Below, in pieces: positions 1 to 8,535 of a stretch of DNA of 35,179 nt (position 1 is its first letter; every line of letters begins with the position of its first letter). The stretch comes from Chloroflexota bacterium. Its GTDB lineage: Bacteria > Chloroflexota > Ktedonobacteria > Ktedonobacterales > Ktedonobacteraceae. The stretch lies in NCBI GenBank assembly GCA_902812455.1, contig CADDZH010000052.1:1-35179 (forward strand), written 5' to 3'. The translations under genes were made by a program, and so were the position numbers. The notes below the pieces were generated by a model. It searched no databases, was not told where the DNA came from, and was given only the letters and a program-made list of their open reading frames with translations.

Positions 1-2
1 CT

Positions 3-410
3 CAGAGCATCGTACGCAGCGCTGAAGAAGTGTTGAAGCACCTGGAAGCTAACAATGATCGTCGCGCCCTGCTCGCTGCCGAGGGGAATGGGCAATACCC
101 CGTAGGTTCCCGATTTATCGTGGAACCCCAATTTATTGCGTCCACAGGCGACCCCACGTCCAGCAATAGCTCCACGCCCACAAATGGTTCCATGCTCAAT
201 GATATATCCAATAATGGGTATACGTATGCGCTTAGCCACCATTACGAATGGCAGAGCGAGGAGGCACGGCTCGTTGCCCATACGCTGGAACATGGCAATG
301 TGAGCCAGACTGACCTCGATGCGATTGATGTATGCGCCATCACCCCTCTTGACGCCTTGAACCTGCTCTTCCTCTTCCAAAGGAAACGCAGCAAAGCCGG
401 AGTATCATGA
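3..410 (+). CDS. mutS: DNA mismatch repair protein MutS, C-terminal end (partial)
   Basis: The reading frame is open from the left edge, so only the last about 135 codons are present. The visible part begins with QSIVRSAEEVLKHLE, which matches the helical end of the MutS ATPase domain. It finishes with DLDAIDVCAITPLDALNLLFL, the usual MutS tail in which a conserved TPLDALN-type helix closes the protein. The region between them is low in order (many S, T, N) and fits the variable linker between ATPase domain and tail. In the known pathway MutS recognises mismatches and recruits MutL. The stop codon overlaps the start of mutL by four bases (ATGA), so the two genes are translationally coupled. 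The catalytic Walker motifs lie outside the window and cannot be checked. Confidence 0.88.
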   Translation, partial: QSIVRSAEEVLKHLEANNDRRALLAAEGNGQYPVGSRFIVEPQFIASTGDPTSSNSSTPTNGSMLNDISNNGYTYALSHHYEWQSEEARLVAHTLEHGNVSQTDLDAIDVCAITPLDALNLLFLFQRKRSKAGVS

Positions 411-2161
411 TGATCTCTACTCGTGTTCCCATTCGTACTCTACCTCCAGATGTTGCCGAACGCATTGCCGCAGGCGAAGTAATCGAGCGCCCGGTATCGG
501 TTGTTAAGGAACTGGTAGAGAACGCCCTGGACGCCGGAGCGCGCGAGATCCGGGTAGAAATACGCGGCGGAGGCCTGCGCCTGGTACGTGTGACCGACGA
601 TGGATTCGGTATTCCTGAGGATGAATTGGAGCGAGCCTGTGCGCGGCATACCACCAGCAAGATCACGACAGTTGAAGACCTGGAGCATTTGCACACGCTC
701 GGCTTCCGCGGAGAGGCACTGGCGAGCATTGCCGCCGTGTCCGAGTTGACGCTATTGAGCCGTCCTATTGAATCTGAGGGAACAGGCGAAGAATCGCCTG
801 CCGCCATGCTATCATTGCGCGGGGGCGACGTGGTCGAGCGCGGGCATAAGGCGCGCCCGCATGGTACCACTGTCACGGTACGCGACCTTTTCTACAACGT
901 TCCTGCCCGCCTCAAGTTTATACGTGGCACGCGCACGGAAACAGGGCATATCCTCCAATTGGTGCGGCGCTATGCTGTGGGGTATCCGTCCGTGCGTTTC
1001 AGTCTGACCATCGAAGATCATGTGGTGCTGCAAACGAGCGGTACCGGTAATCTTGTCACAACACTGGCTGAGCTTTATCATTTGCCATTAGAGGAGATGC
1101 TGTACCCCGTCTCGGCAGAAGTTGCCGGCCGCTACAGGTTGCATGGCTATGTTGGGAACAGGGTGCTGGCTCAAGGGAACCGGCAACATATCATGCTGTT
1201 TATCAATGGCCGCTGGGTGCAATCACGTCCGCTGCAAGATGCGCTGGAGGCTGGATATCGTACACTGCTGCCAAAGGGAAAGCATCCCCTGCTTGTGCTC
1301 TACCTCGAACTGCCCCCCGAGGAGCTGGATGTCAATGTTCACCCAACCAAGACAGAAGTGAAATTGATGCGCGAGGATGAGATCGCGGCTGCTTTGACGC
1401 AGGCAGTGCGATCTGTGCTTGAGCGCAGTCCGGCCTTGCCTGAATCCGTCGATATTCCTGGCCCCGAACTGGTTTACCAGTGGCGTTTGCCGGGTCCACG
1501 CCGTCGTGGTTTGCACGTGGCCGAGTCGGCTGAGGGATACAAGGCGGAGAGCGCTCCTCCTGGGACGCCTGAAGTGCTGGCGCAGCTACGCCCGCTTGCG
1601 CAGTTGCAGCAGGCGGTGATCCTGGCCGAAGCGCCCGATGGCAGCCTCTACCTGATCGATCAGCATCGTGCCCACGAACGCATCATTTACGAACACCTGC
1701 GCAGCAAGCATACGGGTCTACAACAGAGCCAGGGAAATGAATATGCTGAGGCTCATCTTTTATTGGAGCCGGTGATCGTCGAATTAAAACGTTACCAGGC
1801 CGAACTCTTCGAGCAGCGCCTACCGGTACTGCGAGACCTGGGCTTAGAATGCGAGCGTTTCGGTGGCCGCAGTTTCTTGATTCGCTCGGTGCCGGGCGGT
1901 GCTGGCCAGGAACAACTGGCCGGGCATTTGCACGAGCTGGCCGAAGCTGCAGCGGAAGATAGCCCTGACTGGGAAGATCACTTGCTGATCGCTCTCGCGT
2001 GTCGTTCGGCGCTGCGCCGCGGCCGAGAACTGGGGAGTGATGAGCAGAAGGCCTTGATAACCGCGCTTGCCAGTGTTGCAGCGCCTGCTGTTTGCCCGCA
2101 TGGCAGCCCCATTTTGCTGCACTACAGCCGCTCATTTTTGATCGATAAGTTTGATTGGTGA
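407..2161 (+). CDS. mutL: DNA mismatch repair protein MutL
   Basis: The 584-residue protein has the GHKL ATPase motifs of MutL: ELVENALDAGA (35-45), DDGFGIP, TTSKI and LGFRGEALASI. A central transducer domain follows, with a conserved NVHPTKTEV segment. The C-terminal dimerisation domain starts near residue 390. It carries endonuclease-type motifs: DQHRAHERIIYE (418-429), ACRSALR from 531, and CPHGSP from 563. This fits the MutL class that nicks DNA in organisms without MutH. The consensus DQHA is DQHR here, but the acidic residues and histidine are kept. The start ATG overlaps the mutS stop; a second ATG follows immediately and cannot be distinguished from the first. Its end faces a minus-strand gene only seven bases away, and no terminator hairpin is visible. 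Confidence 0.95.
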   Translation: MMISTRVPIRTLPPDVAERIAAGEVIERPVSVVKELVENALDAGAREIRVEIRGGGLRLVRVTDDGFGIPEDELERACARHTTSKITTVEDLEHLHTLGFRGEALASIAAVSELTLLSRPIESEGTGEESPAAMLSLRGGDVVERGHKARPHGTTVTVRDLFYNVPARLKFIRGTRTETGHILQLVRRYAVGYPSVRFSLTIEDHVVLQTSGTGNLVTTLAELYHLPLEEMLYPVSAEVAGRYRLHGYVGNRVLAQGNRQHIMLFINGRWVQSRPLQDALEAGYRTLLPKGKHPLLVLYLELPPEELDVNVHPTKTEVKLMREDEIAAALTQAVRSVLERSPALPESVDIPGPELVYQWRLPGPRRRGLHVAESAEGYKAESAPPGTPEVLAQLRPLAQLQQAVILAEAPDGSLYLIDQHRAHERIIYEHLRSKHTGLQQSQGNEYAEAHLLLEPVIVELKRYQAELFEQRLPVLRDLGLECERFGGRSFLIRSVPGGAGQEQLAGHLHELAEAAAEDSPDWEDHLLIALACRSALRRGRELGSDEQKALITALASVAAPAVCPHGSPILLHYSRSFLIDKFDW

Positions 2162-2168
2162 CACCTAA

Positions 2169-2978
2169 TTACCTTCTGATCAGTCTGACGAGCACCTCTG
2201 CTATGGTGAGAAAGATGATATCCAGGGCCAGCAGAACCAGCAGAGCATAATCGATATGGACGGCGATTGAGGCGACGGCTTGCAGGGTCGCCTTGTTGAA
2301 CACGAGGAACCTGGTGAGCCAGAGGAGCAGGATAGTAGTGGCGATCAGGATGAGGGCAGAGGTGACAAACCAGCGCGCTCCCCGCCAGTCTTGGCGGCTG
2401 GGCCAGAGCTCGGATGTGACAGTCAGGATGAGGTAGGGGGCAAAGAGCAGCGTCCACCAGGGCCAACCGGGGCGCAGGAGTTGCAGGTGAATATCCCACA
2501 GGCTATAGCCTGTAGCAACCCAGTACAGGAATACAAGCATGGCTATGCCCCCGAAGAGCGGGGCGATAGCGCTGAGGCCGTCCCCAACGTAACTCGTGAC
2601 GCGGCCAACGGGCCGTACATATTGGACTTCCCCAAGCTGGAGCGATTGCCTGCTGCTGCTTTTCATGATGCGCCCGTTCGGCCCTCGTTGTATGGCTGGC
2701 TTAATGCGGAACAAGGCAACGCTGGTAATGCGGAAGCCAAAGGGCCACAAAAGCAGCACGACAAGAGCGTGGCTCAATTCATGAAGCATTACTCCCGGAG
2801 CATTTAACCAGAACCAGATCATCAGTCCTTTCTCTCCCAGTAGCCGGTACCCGATCTCGTCAACACGCCTGCGCACACCTTTGCGGGTCACGCGCAGCAG
2901 GATGAAAAGGACAAAAACGCCTGTAATGGCGAGCCACGGCTCATATGGTTTCAATTGTGCTGCCAGCGTTGGATCCAT
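2169..2978 (-). CDS. Polytopic membrane protein with HELSH metalloprotease motif (M50-like)
   Basis: The protein has 269 residues with about six to seven hydrophobic segments. A hydrophobic helix runs directly into APGVMLHELSH (HELSH at 66-70), followed by another hydrophobic stretch and a GFRITSVALFRIKP segment. A zinc-type HExxH motif inside a membrane helix is characteristic of site-2-protease/M50-like proteins. The second zinc-ligand motif (NPDG-like) of true M50 enzymes is not evident. The protein may therefore be an M50-related protease or a degenerate relative, and its substrate is unknown. It is the last gene of the minus-strand run, 89 bases after the MFS gene, and converges on mutL. 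I recognise the motif but not the specific family. Confidence 0.6.
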   Translation of the reverse strand: MDPTLAAQLKPYEPWLAITGVFVLFILLRVTRKGVRRRVDEIGYRLLGEKGLMIWFWLNAPGVMLHELSHALVVLLLWPFGFRITSVALFRIKPAIQRGPNGRIMKSSSRQSLQLGEVQYVRPVGRVTSYVGDGLSAIAPLFGGIAMLVFLYWVATGYSLWDIHLQLLRPGWPWWTLLFAPYLILTVTSELWPSRQDWRGARWFVTSALILIATTILLLWLTRFLVFNKATLQAVASIAVHIDYALLVLLALDIIFLTIAEVLVRLIRR

Positions 2979-3067
2979 AACTTTCCTTGTGTATCGTATT
3001 AAGATCGCCGATCTTCTCCACCGCTATTGTAGCGGTAAACTGCGTCCTGGTCAATCTTTTTGCTGAT

Positions 3068-4483
3068 TCATGGGGTGATCTTGTCCGGTTCCGCTAGTTT
3101 ATCAGAGTCAGGCTCTTCAGTTTGTGTCTCCTGGGCGAAGGTTTGCCGGTGCTTGCGCTCGTAGTACATGCCCCAGAAGCCGAAGGCCAGCTCGCATGCG
3201 GACAGCAGGTAGAGGACGCGGTCGAGTCCGAACAGGTCTGCGATGACCCCAATAAAAAGAATGATAGGGATAGAGCCGGCGTTATAGAGCGCCAACTGTA
3301 AAGCAATAACGCGCCCCTTGATCCATTCAGGCGTATGCTCCTGGATGGCAGTCTGCGCAGGGATGTTGATACAATCGAGGGCCACACCTGCAAACAACAT
3401 GAGGAGGGCAACCGAGAGGAGCAGGAGCGGATTGGTATTCCAGCCGTGCGGCTGAAGGACACGCGCCAGGATGGTGGAGAGCGGCACGATGAGTGTAACG
3501 AGGGTAAGCAGGACAGCGCCTATAAAAATGGTGCGTGATTTGCCCAGGTGACGGGTGATGTGTGGCATAACGACCGAGCCTGCCACCAGGCCAACACCTG
3601 CGGGAGCAAAGACAAAGGCCATCAGGTTGGGCGATAGATCGAGCAGTTTTGTCACAATGGGCGTCGCAAGCTCGCCGATAACCAGCAACAGGACGCCAGC
3701 GAATGAAAGCTGGATCACCGCCAGGAAGAGCCGTTTCTTGCGCTGTATAAAGCTCCATCCCTGGTACGTCTCGTTTAGCATATTTCTCACAATCTCAATA
3801 GTGCTTGTGCGGGCGCGAATTGTTGTGTTGCGTGCTGGATGAGAGAAATGACTGGAGGGAATCAGCGCAATAAGGACCGCGCAGACACCATACAGCAAGG
3901 CAATGATGGTGTAAAGCGAGTCAACCGGCTGGATGGTGATGCCAGCAAGCGTGAAAGTAGGGAGAAGGCTGAGCAGGATGGGGGCGAAGAGGATGAAGCC
4001 GACTGCCTGTGAGAGCATGAGCGTAATGTTGAACAGGGAAAGAGCGGGCATGAGTTCGTCTTCAGTTACCAGCATAGGAATTGTCGATCCTTCGGCTGGC
4101 GTAAAGAATTGCCCGATGCAAGAAATGAAAAAGGTGAGTAAATAGATGGGTAACAGTTGATGCCGGTTGATAACCAGGGAGACGACGAAGGCGAAGGTGG
4201 CGAGCGCCCGCAGTATATTACTCCCCCAGAGCACGCGCCGCTTGCTCAAGCGATCAACGTAGACACCGGCCGGAGCGCCGAAAAGGACAGCGGGGACGCT
4301 AAAGCAGATAATGGCAAGACCAACGAGTGTGGTTGAGCCTGTCACCTCCTCGATCAAGACAAGGAGGGCATAGTTTGAGGCATACAGCATCGTCATTGAG
4401 ATCAACTGCGCCAGCCACAGGCGCAGGAAATCTCTCTTTTTTAAAAGGGTAATAAAACCCTCGCGTGATGTGGTTACAGCCAT
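3068..4483 (-). CDS. MFS transporter (EntS/MFS_3-like exporter)
   Basis: This 471-residue inner-membrane protein has about twelve hydrophobic helices. The N-terminal half contains LFGAPAGVYVDRLSKRRVL, the loop 2-3 signature of the major facilitator superfamily (G-x-x-x-D-R-x-x-R-R/K). The pattern of an RDFLRLWLAQ start, TLVGLAI and a long central loop is typical of drug or siderophore exporters of the EntS/MFS_3 group. The substrate cannot be told from sequence. I chose the ATG at 4483 because GGAG stands seven bases upstream; an upstream in-frame TTG at 4555 has no ribosome-binding site. It follows the DUF951 gene by 84 bases on the same strand and may be cotranscribed with it. Confidence 0.82.
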   Translation of the reverse strand: MAVTTSREGFITLLKKRDFLRLWLAQLISMTMLYASNYALLVLIEEVTGSTTLVGLAIICFSVPAVLFGAPAGVYVDRLSKRRVLWGSNILRALATFAFVVSLVINRHQLLPIYLLTFFISCIGQFFTPAEGSTIPMLVTEDELMPALSLFNITLMLSQAVGFILFAPILLSLLPTFTLAGITIQPVDSLYTIIALLYGVCAVLIALIPSSHFSHPARNTTIRARTSTIEIVRNMLNETYQGWSFIQRKKRLFLAVIQLSFAGVLLLVIGELATPIVTKLLDLSPNLMAFVFAPAGVGLVAGSVVMPHITRHLGKSRTIFIGAVLLTLVTLIVPLSTILARVLQPHGWNTNPLLLLSVALLMLFAGVALDCINIPAQTAIQEHTPEWIKGRVIALQLALYNAGSIPIILFIGVIADLFGLDRVLYLLSACELAFGFWGMYYERKHRQTFAQETQTEEPDSDKLAEPDKITP

Positions 4484-4567
4484 CAAACTACTCCAACCTG
4501 GGATATTTTGATACAACAGGTTTCTTAGCGCGATGATCCTAACAGGATGCTGCAAATATTATAGAGA

Positions 4568-4795
4568 TCATAATGTATCCAGGTCGCTCTCTGCTGCACT
4601 TTTACGCGGTAGTTTTTGCTTTGTCCGCCGCTCGACCTCTGAGCGCGGCAGCAGCACGCGACGCCCGCACGTTTCGCAGCGCAGCCCGATATCGGCTCCC
4701 AGCCTGACTACTTCCCAATCATATCCTCCACACGGGTGAGGCTTGCGCAGGCGCAGGCGGTCGCCCAGTTCAAGATGCAATGGTGCTGGTGCCAT
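4568..4795 (-). CDS. DUF951 family small zinc-ribbon-like protein
   Basis: The 75-residue protein contains [20 protein letters not shown], then [21 protein letters not shown]. These are the core motifs of the DUF951 family, including the HPCGG segment and CxxCGR pair that could hold one zinc ion. The biochemical role of the family is unknown; members often sit near translation, replication or NAD genes in Firmicutes and Chloroflexota. Its start ATG has GGAAGG eight bases upstream. It lies 30 bases after nadD on the same strand, so the two probably share a transcript. The C-terminal tail is charged and not conserved. Confidence 0.82.
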   Translation of the reverse strand: MAPAPLHLELGDRLRLRKPHPCGGYDWEVVRLGADIGLRCETCGRRVLLPRSEVERRTKQKLPRKSAAESDLDTL

Positions 4796-4825
4796 ATGTT
4801 TTGCCTTCCATACATTGCGTCCCCT

Positions 4826-5497
4826 CTATATATGATTACGTTGCTGGTATAGTCCGTGTTGATATATATAGCGCTCGACCGCTTCCGGCGTCTGGTACTT
4901 GATCGGTCTCCCTTCTGCAACGCGCCGGCGCAAATCTGTTGCCGAGATGGCCAGTTGTGGTGCAGCTATTGGGAGCAGCCGCTGTCCAATGCCGGGCACT
5001 TGTTTTTCCAACCACTCGCGATATTCTGGAATGTTTTGATATCCAGGGCGATGGACTGCCACAAGATACGTCAATTGTTCCAGGATACCGGCGGGATCGT
5101 ACCAGGTTGGAAACTCCTCCAGGCTATCCCAGCCAATCACAAAGTAGATTGCTACCGGCTCTATCCATCGCTCGTGTAATAGCCGCAACATATCCACTGT
5201 ATACGATGGGCCTGGTCGATCCATGTCAACCAGCGAGATGGTAAAGGCTGGATTGGAGGCTATCGCCAGTTCCAGCATAGCAAGCCGGTGCCTGGCCGGC
5301 GTGATCGCCTCTCCCTGTTTATGTGGTGGCTGGCCTGCCGGTACAAAAACCATTTCATCAAGCTCGAGAACAGCGCGTACCTCTTCTGCAATCACCAGGT
5401 GCCCATAATGAACCGGGTCGAATGTGCCACCTAGTATACCGATGCGCCTCTCGCTTGTGAGTGGCTCATTGTTTTCCAACGTGTATGCCCTCCCCAT
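4826..5497 (-). CDS. nadD: Nicotinate-nucleotide adenylyltransferase NadD
   Basis: NadD joins ATP and nicotinate mononucleotide to give deamido-NAD in the cytoplasmic NAD pathway. The nucleotidyltransferase signature GGTFDPVHYGHL (23-34) and the C-terminal ISATDLRRR motif are both present. The middle has FVPAGQPPHK and a GPSYTVD segment for substrate binding, as in the family. The length of about 220 residues is normal. The start is uncertain: the ATG at 5497 has no clear ribosome-binding site. A TTG six codons downstream (5479) is preceded by GGGGAGGG eight bases away and may be the real start. The gene sits 19 bases after the MscS gene and just before DUF951. NAD kinase, a later step, is encoded at 17,036. 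Confidence 0.93.
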   Translation of the reverse strand: MGRAYTLENNEPLTSERRIGILGGTFDPVHYGHLVIAEEVRAVLELDEMVFVPAGQPPHKQGEAITPARHRLAMLELAIASNPAFTISLVDMDRPGPSYTVDMLRLLHERWIEPVAIYFVIGWDSLEEFPTWYDPAGILEQLTYLVAVHRPGYQNIPEYREWLEKQVPGIGQRLLPIAAPQLAISATDLRRRVAEGRPIKYQTPEAVERYIYQHGLYQQRNHI

Positions 5498-5516
5498 TGG
5501 AACAGCTTAGTACTGA

Positions 5517-6548
5517 TTACCCTGACATATTGCTGGTGGATTCTACCATCGCCAGGTCTGCGTCAGGGAAGGCGGCATGGAGCGTGTATATCACATCAGA
5601 AACGCTGGCAACCTGCTCGCTTTCAACCCAGACATAGACCTTGAGTGTGATCTTCTTCTCTGCGTAGCCGTTGATCAGTACCATTGGCTCCGGTTTCGCC
5701 ATCACCTTGCCGCATGCCTTGAGTGCCTTGATAATAGCCTTGGGCGTCTCATCCTGAATGAAAGCCTCTTCGGGCAAGGTCAACGTTAACGTGACACGCC
5801 GCTGCACGTAGTATGAGTTGTTGATCACCACGCCGCCGAAAACAAGGGCATTGGGAACGATCACCTGCTCTCCACTTGTAATACGTATCCTGGTTGTACG
5901 AAGCTGTATATCTTCTACGGTGCCCGTATGCAGTGGCTGATTGCCAGAATTGCTGATGGTGATCAGGTCTCCAATATGGAATGGGCGCTCCATCAAGATG
6001 TAGAAGCCTGCCACCAGGTCTTTTAAGATATCCTGGATGGCGAAGGTAAAAGCTACGGTCAGCGTGCCAAGCAGGGCTATCGGCAGGTCAATCGAGACGT
6101 GCCAGATGGAGAGGATCCAGAAGAAGGCAACCAGGATGATCAGGATGAAGAAAATACGCCCGATCAGAGTACGGAGGTTGACATCGAGGCGGTTTTCTCC
6201 CAATCCCCGGATGGTTTGCTTCATGGCCGTGCGGGCAATACCCAGCCCCAATAGGATGATCAGCACCGTTTCAATAAAGCTCCATACCAGCGCAGTCACA
6301 TCTTGTACGTGGACCTGGTTTTTGATTGAGTTCCAGAGATCGATGATGAGGCTGCTGTTCAGGATAAACGGCGCTGCTATGGCGGCAATGATCAGCGGGG
6401 GAAAGATGATGATGATCCCCAGTGTATGGACGATCCAATCATCAAGGATCGTCTTTTTGAGACGGCGTACCAACCAGCGGCGCAGCAACAGGCCAATGCT
6501 TACGGCTGCCAGCGCAAGAAGTACCGTCAGGATGATACGAATGATCAT
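5517..6548 (-). CDS. MscS-family small-conductance mechanosensitive channel
   Basis: This 343-residue protein has about five hydrophobic segments in its first 170 residues. They are followed by the MscS pore-lining/beta-domain signature around LLGTLTVAFTFAIQDILKDLVAGFYILMERPF, cut into its parts: a small-residue helix, then a FxIxxxRPFxIGD motif. GTVEDIQLRTTRIR and VPNAL are the typical beta-domain strands. A soluble alpha/beta domain ends the chain. Such channels release solutes under hypo-osmotic shock. I chose the ATG at 6548 because GGAGG lies seven bases upstream; it overlaps the maf stop as ATGA. An upstream ATG at 6593 lies inside maf and is unlikely to be used. Confidence 0.88.
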   Translation of the reverse strand: MIIRIILTVLLALAAVSIGLLLRRWLVRRLKKTILDDWIVHTLGIIIIFPPLIIAAIAAPFILNSSLIIDLWNSIKNQVHVQDVTALVWSFIETVLIILLGLGIARTAMKQTIRGLGENRLDVNLRTLIGRIFFILIILVAFFWILSIWHVSIDLPIALLGTLTVAFTFAIQDILKDLVAGFYILMERPFHIGDLITISNSGNQPLHTGTVEDIQLRTTRIRITSGEQVIVPNALVFGGVVINNSYYVQRRVTLTLTLPEEAFIQDETPKAIIKALKACGKVMAKPEPMVLINGYAEKKITLKVYVWVESEQVASVSDVIYTLHAAFPDADLAMVESTSNMSG

Positions 6549-7225
6549 AGTATCACCTCCGGGGGGAGCAGGCATTTTGTGGACCAGGGGCAAGGATAGC
6601 TCTCCTCTGTGCGTCTTGCTACAGCAGGATACACATCGAAGCGAGCCAGCAAATCAACCAGCACGCACAGAGGGAGGCCAACGACGTTCAGGTAGCAGCC
6701 ATTGATGCGCGCCGTCGGTTGAAACGCTGGATTCTGGATACCATAGGCTCCGGCTTTATCCATCGGATCACCAGAGGCAATATAGGCAGCTATCTCCTCC
6801 TCGCTGTATGGGCGCATCAGCACAGGCGTGGTGCAACTCGCAGCCTGTATCTCCGGCTCACCGTTGCTTATCCTGGAGACACAGACACCCGTTACGACGT
6901 GGTGCCAGCGACCTCGTAAAGCCAGGAGGAGTTCGCGGGCATGAGCCTCATCGCGTGGCTTGCCCAGGATTTCACCATCAAGCAGGACGGTTGTATCTGC
7001 TGTGATGACCAGCCCGCCTGCTGCTTGAGGGAGCGTAAGAGCGGCCCTGGCTTTTTGCCGGGCAAGCCATTGCGCCAGGCCCTGAGCCACCCCGTGATAT
7101 TGTTCCTGCAAGCTATCCTCGTCAACAGGCGCCGCACATGTTGTGTATGGGAGGCCAAGCAGCGCAAGAATCTGCCTGCGCCGGGGAGAGGCAGAGGCTA
7201 GCAGGAGCGGGAAAGCAGTTGTCAT
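6545..7225 (-). CDS. maf: Maf-family nucleoside triphosphate pyrophosphatase
   Basis: The 226-residue protein begins with LLLASASPRRRQIL, the Maf substrate-binding motif. It continues with the conserved ITADTTV, the KPRD segment and SGDPMDKAGAYGIQ. Maf proteins hydrolyse dTTP, UTP or modified pyrimidine nucleotides to monophosphates, preventing their incorporation. The DPMDKAGAYGIQ form points to the YhdE type (dTTP/UTP) rather than YceF, but this is a family-level inference. The start at 7225 overlaps the upstream methyltransferase stop as ATGA, which decides it over a longer in-frame extension to 7366. The C-terminal 20 residues are not conserved. The stop again overlaps the MscS start, so three genes in a row are coupled. 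Confidence 0.92.
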   Translation of the reverse strand: MTTAFPLLLASASPRRRQILALLGLPYTTCAAPVDEDSLQEQYHGVAQGLAQWLARQKARAALTLPQAAGGLVITADTTVLLDGEILGKPRDEAHARELLLALRGRWHHVVTGVCVSRISNGEPEIQAASCTTPVLMRPYSEEEIAAYIASGDPMDKAGAYGIQNPAFQPTARINGCYLNVVGLPLCVLVDLLARFDVYPAVARRTEESYPCPWSTKCLLPPEVIL

Positions 7226-8535
7226 TGGGCGCGCTCCAGGATGGCTACACATTCGATGTGTGCTGTATGAGGAAACATATCGAGCGGCTGCACCGAGCGC
7301 AGGTGATAGGCGGGATGAAGGTGGCAGAGCACGTTCAGATCGCGCGCAAGCGTTGCCGGCTCGCACGAAACATAGACAATGCGCGGTACCGGGTGCTGCG
7401 CAAGCGCGTCCAGAACGACCTGCTGGCAGCCTACGCGCGGCGGATCGATTACCAGCCCATCGATCTGCGATGCCAGGGCAGGAAGCACATCTTCCACTTT
7501 ACCCTTAAGTATTTCCACATTATGGGCATGGCGCAGGTTCCACTGCGCATCTTTGATGGCGCTCGGCGATTCCTCAATCGCGATAACCTTCTCAACATGT
7601 TTTGACAGCGCCAGAGCGAAGGTTCCCACGCCGCAGTAGGCATCCACAATGGTCAGAGGCTTCTTTGTCGAAGCGGAGATTTCCTGCTCGTTGAGCAGCC
7701 CCTGTAGCACCATGCTGACCATTTTTTCTGCCTGGGCTGTATTGGTCTGGAAGAAAGAACTGGGGCGGATGCGGAACATCTCACCAGCTAACACCTCTTC
7801 CATTGTCTCGACATGAACGTCAAGCCCGGCAGCCGCCAGTTGCGCGAGCATTTCTGGTTTCGGCTGTGGCTGGATCAGCACCTGTCCCGTGGCGGCCCCG
7901 CAACGGATCAGGAGCTGTGGCCGTTCGTTAGGTTGCCTGCTGAGTATTTGCAGGGCACGATTGATCTGTTCATGGGCAATAGGACAGGATGACAGTGGCA
8001 GCACCCGGTGTGTTCCCTTTGCGGTAAGGCCTGGCTGCCCCTGGCGATTGACCGAAAAGCGCATGTGGTTGCGATAATGCCAGGGATCGTCGCAGGGCAC
8101 CGTTTCTAGCAATGGCGGCTGCTCGAAGCCACCAGCCTCGCGCAGCGCTTGATCGACAACCGAGCGTTTCCAGGCAAGCTGCGCCTCGTACCGCATATGT
8201 TGCAACTGGCAACCGCCGCAACTGCCAAACACCGGGCAAGGCGCAGCTACCTGCAGCGGTGAAGCGCGGTGAATTTCGGTAATCCAGGCGCGTGGCTGCT
8301 GTCTCTTCCGGTGCCTGCGCCTTCTCTTGCCGGAGCGCGGCTTTAGCGGCGCCTCGACCGCGATAGTTACCAGCTCTCCTGGCAATCCGGCGGGAACGCG
8401 AATTGCCTGCATGTAGGCATTCCCTTCTTCGTCCCGCACGACGATTTCAGCGAGCGCATCCCCTTCGCGGGTCATGGCTCCAAGCGTGAGGGTGTGATAC
8501 GTGATAGATTGTAGAGACTCTTCTTGCTGGATCAT
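7222..8535 (-). CDS. 23S rRNA (uracil-5-)-methyltransferase, RlmCD/RumA type
   Basis: The 437-residue protein has an N-terminal TRAM-like beta domain and a very basic linker (residues 66-80). A four-cysteine iron-sulfur set follows: C100, C106 and C109 in the CGGCQLQH motif, and C184. The C-terminal half is a class I SAM-dependent methyltransferase with DAYCGVGTFALAL. VIDPPRVGC and VYVSCEPATLARDL contain the catalytic cysteine and family signature. The enzyme methylates C5 of uridines in rRNA or possibly tRNA (TrmA branch); RlmD/RlmCD is preferred because of the TRAM domain and [4Fe-4S] cluster. Its ATG overlaps the stop of the TPR gene and its stop overlaps maf, both as ATGA. Confidence 0.9.
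   Translation of the reverse strand: MIQQEESLQSITYHTLTLGAMTREGDALAEIVVRDEEGNAYMQAIRVPAGLPGELVTIAVEAPLKPRSGKRRRRHRKRQQPRAWITEIHRASPLQVAAPCPVFGSCGGCQLQHMRYEAQLAWKRSVVDQALREAGGFEQPPLLETVPCDDPWHYRNHMRFSVNRQGQPGLTAKGTHRVLPLSSCPIAHEQINRALQILSRQPNERPQLLIRCGAATGQVLIQPQPKPEMLAQLAAAGLDVHVETMEEVLAGEMFRIRPSSFFQTNTAQAEKMVSMVLQGLLNEQEISASTKKPLTIVDAYCGVGTFALALSKHVEKVIAIEESPSAIKDAQWNLRHAHNVEILKGKVEDVLPALASQIDGLVIDPPRVGCQQVVLDALAQHPVPRIVYVSCEPATLARDLNVLCHLHPAYHLRSVQPLDMFPHTAHIECVAILERAQ

Noticed and set aside
340..876. 178-codon minus-strand frame opposite mutL
   Set aside because: mutL is certain; the antisense frame is serine/arginine-rich as expected from a shadow.
2280..2807. 175-codon plus-strand frame opposite the HELSH membrane protein
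   Set aside because: The opposite strand has clear membrane helices and a HExxH motif; this frame is polar, proline-rich and without motifs.
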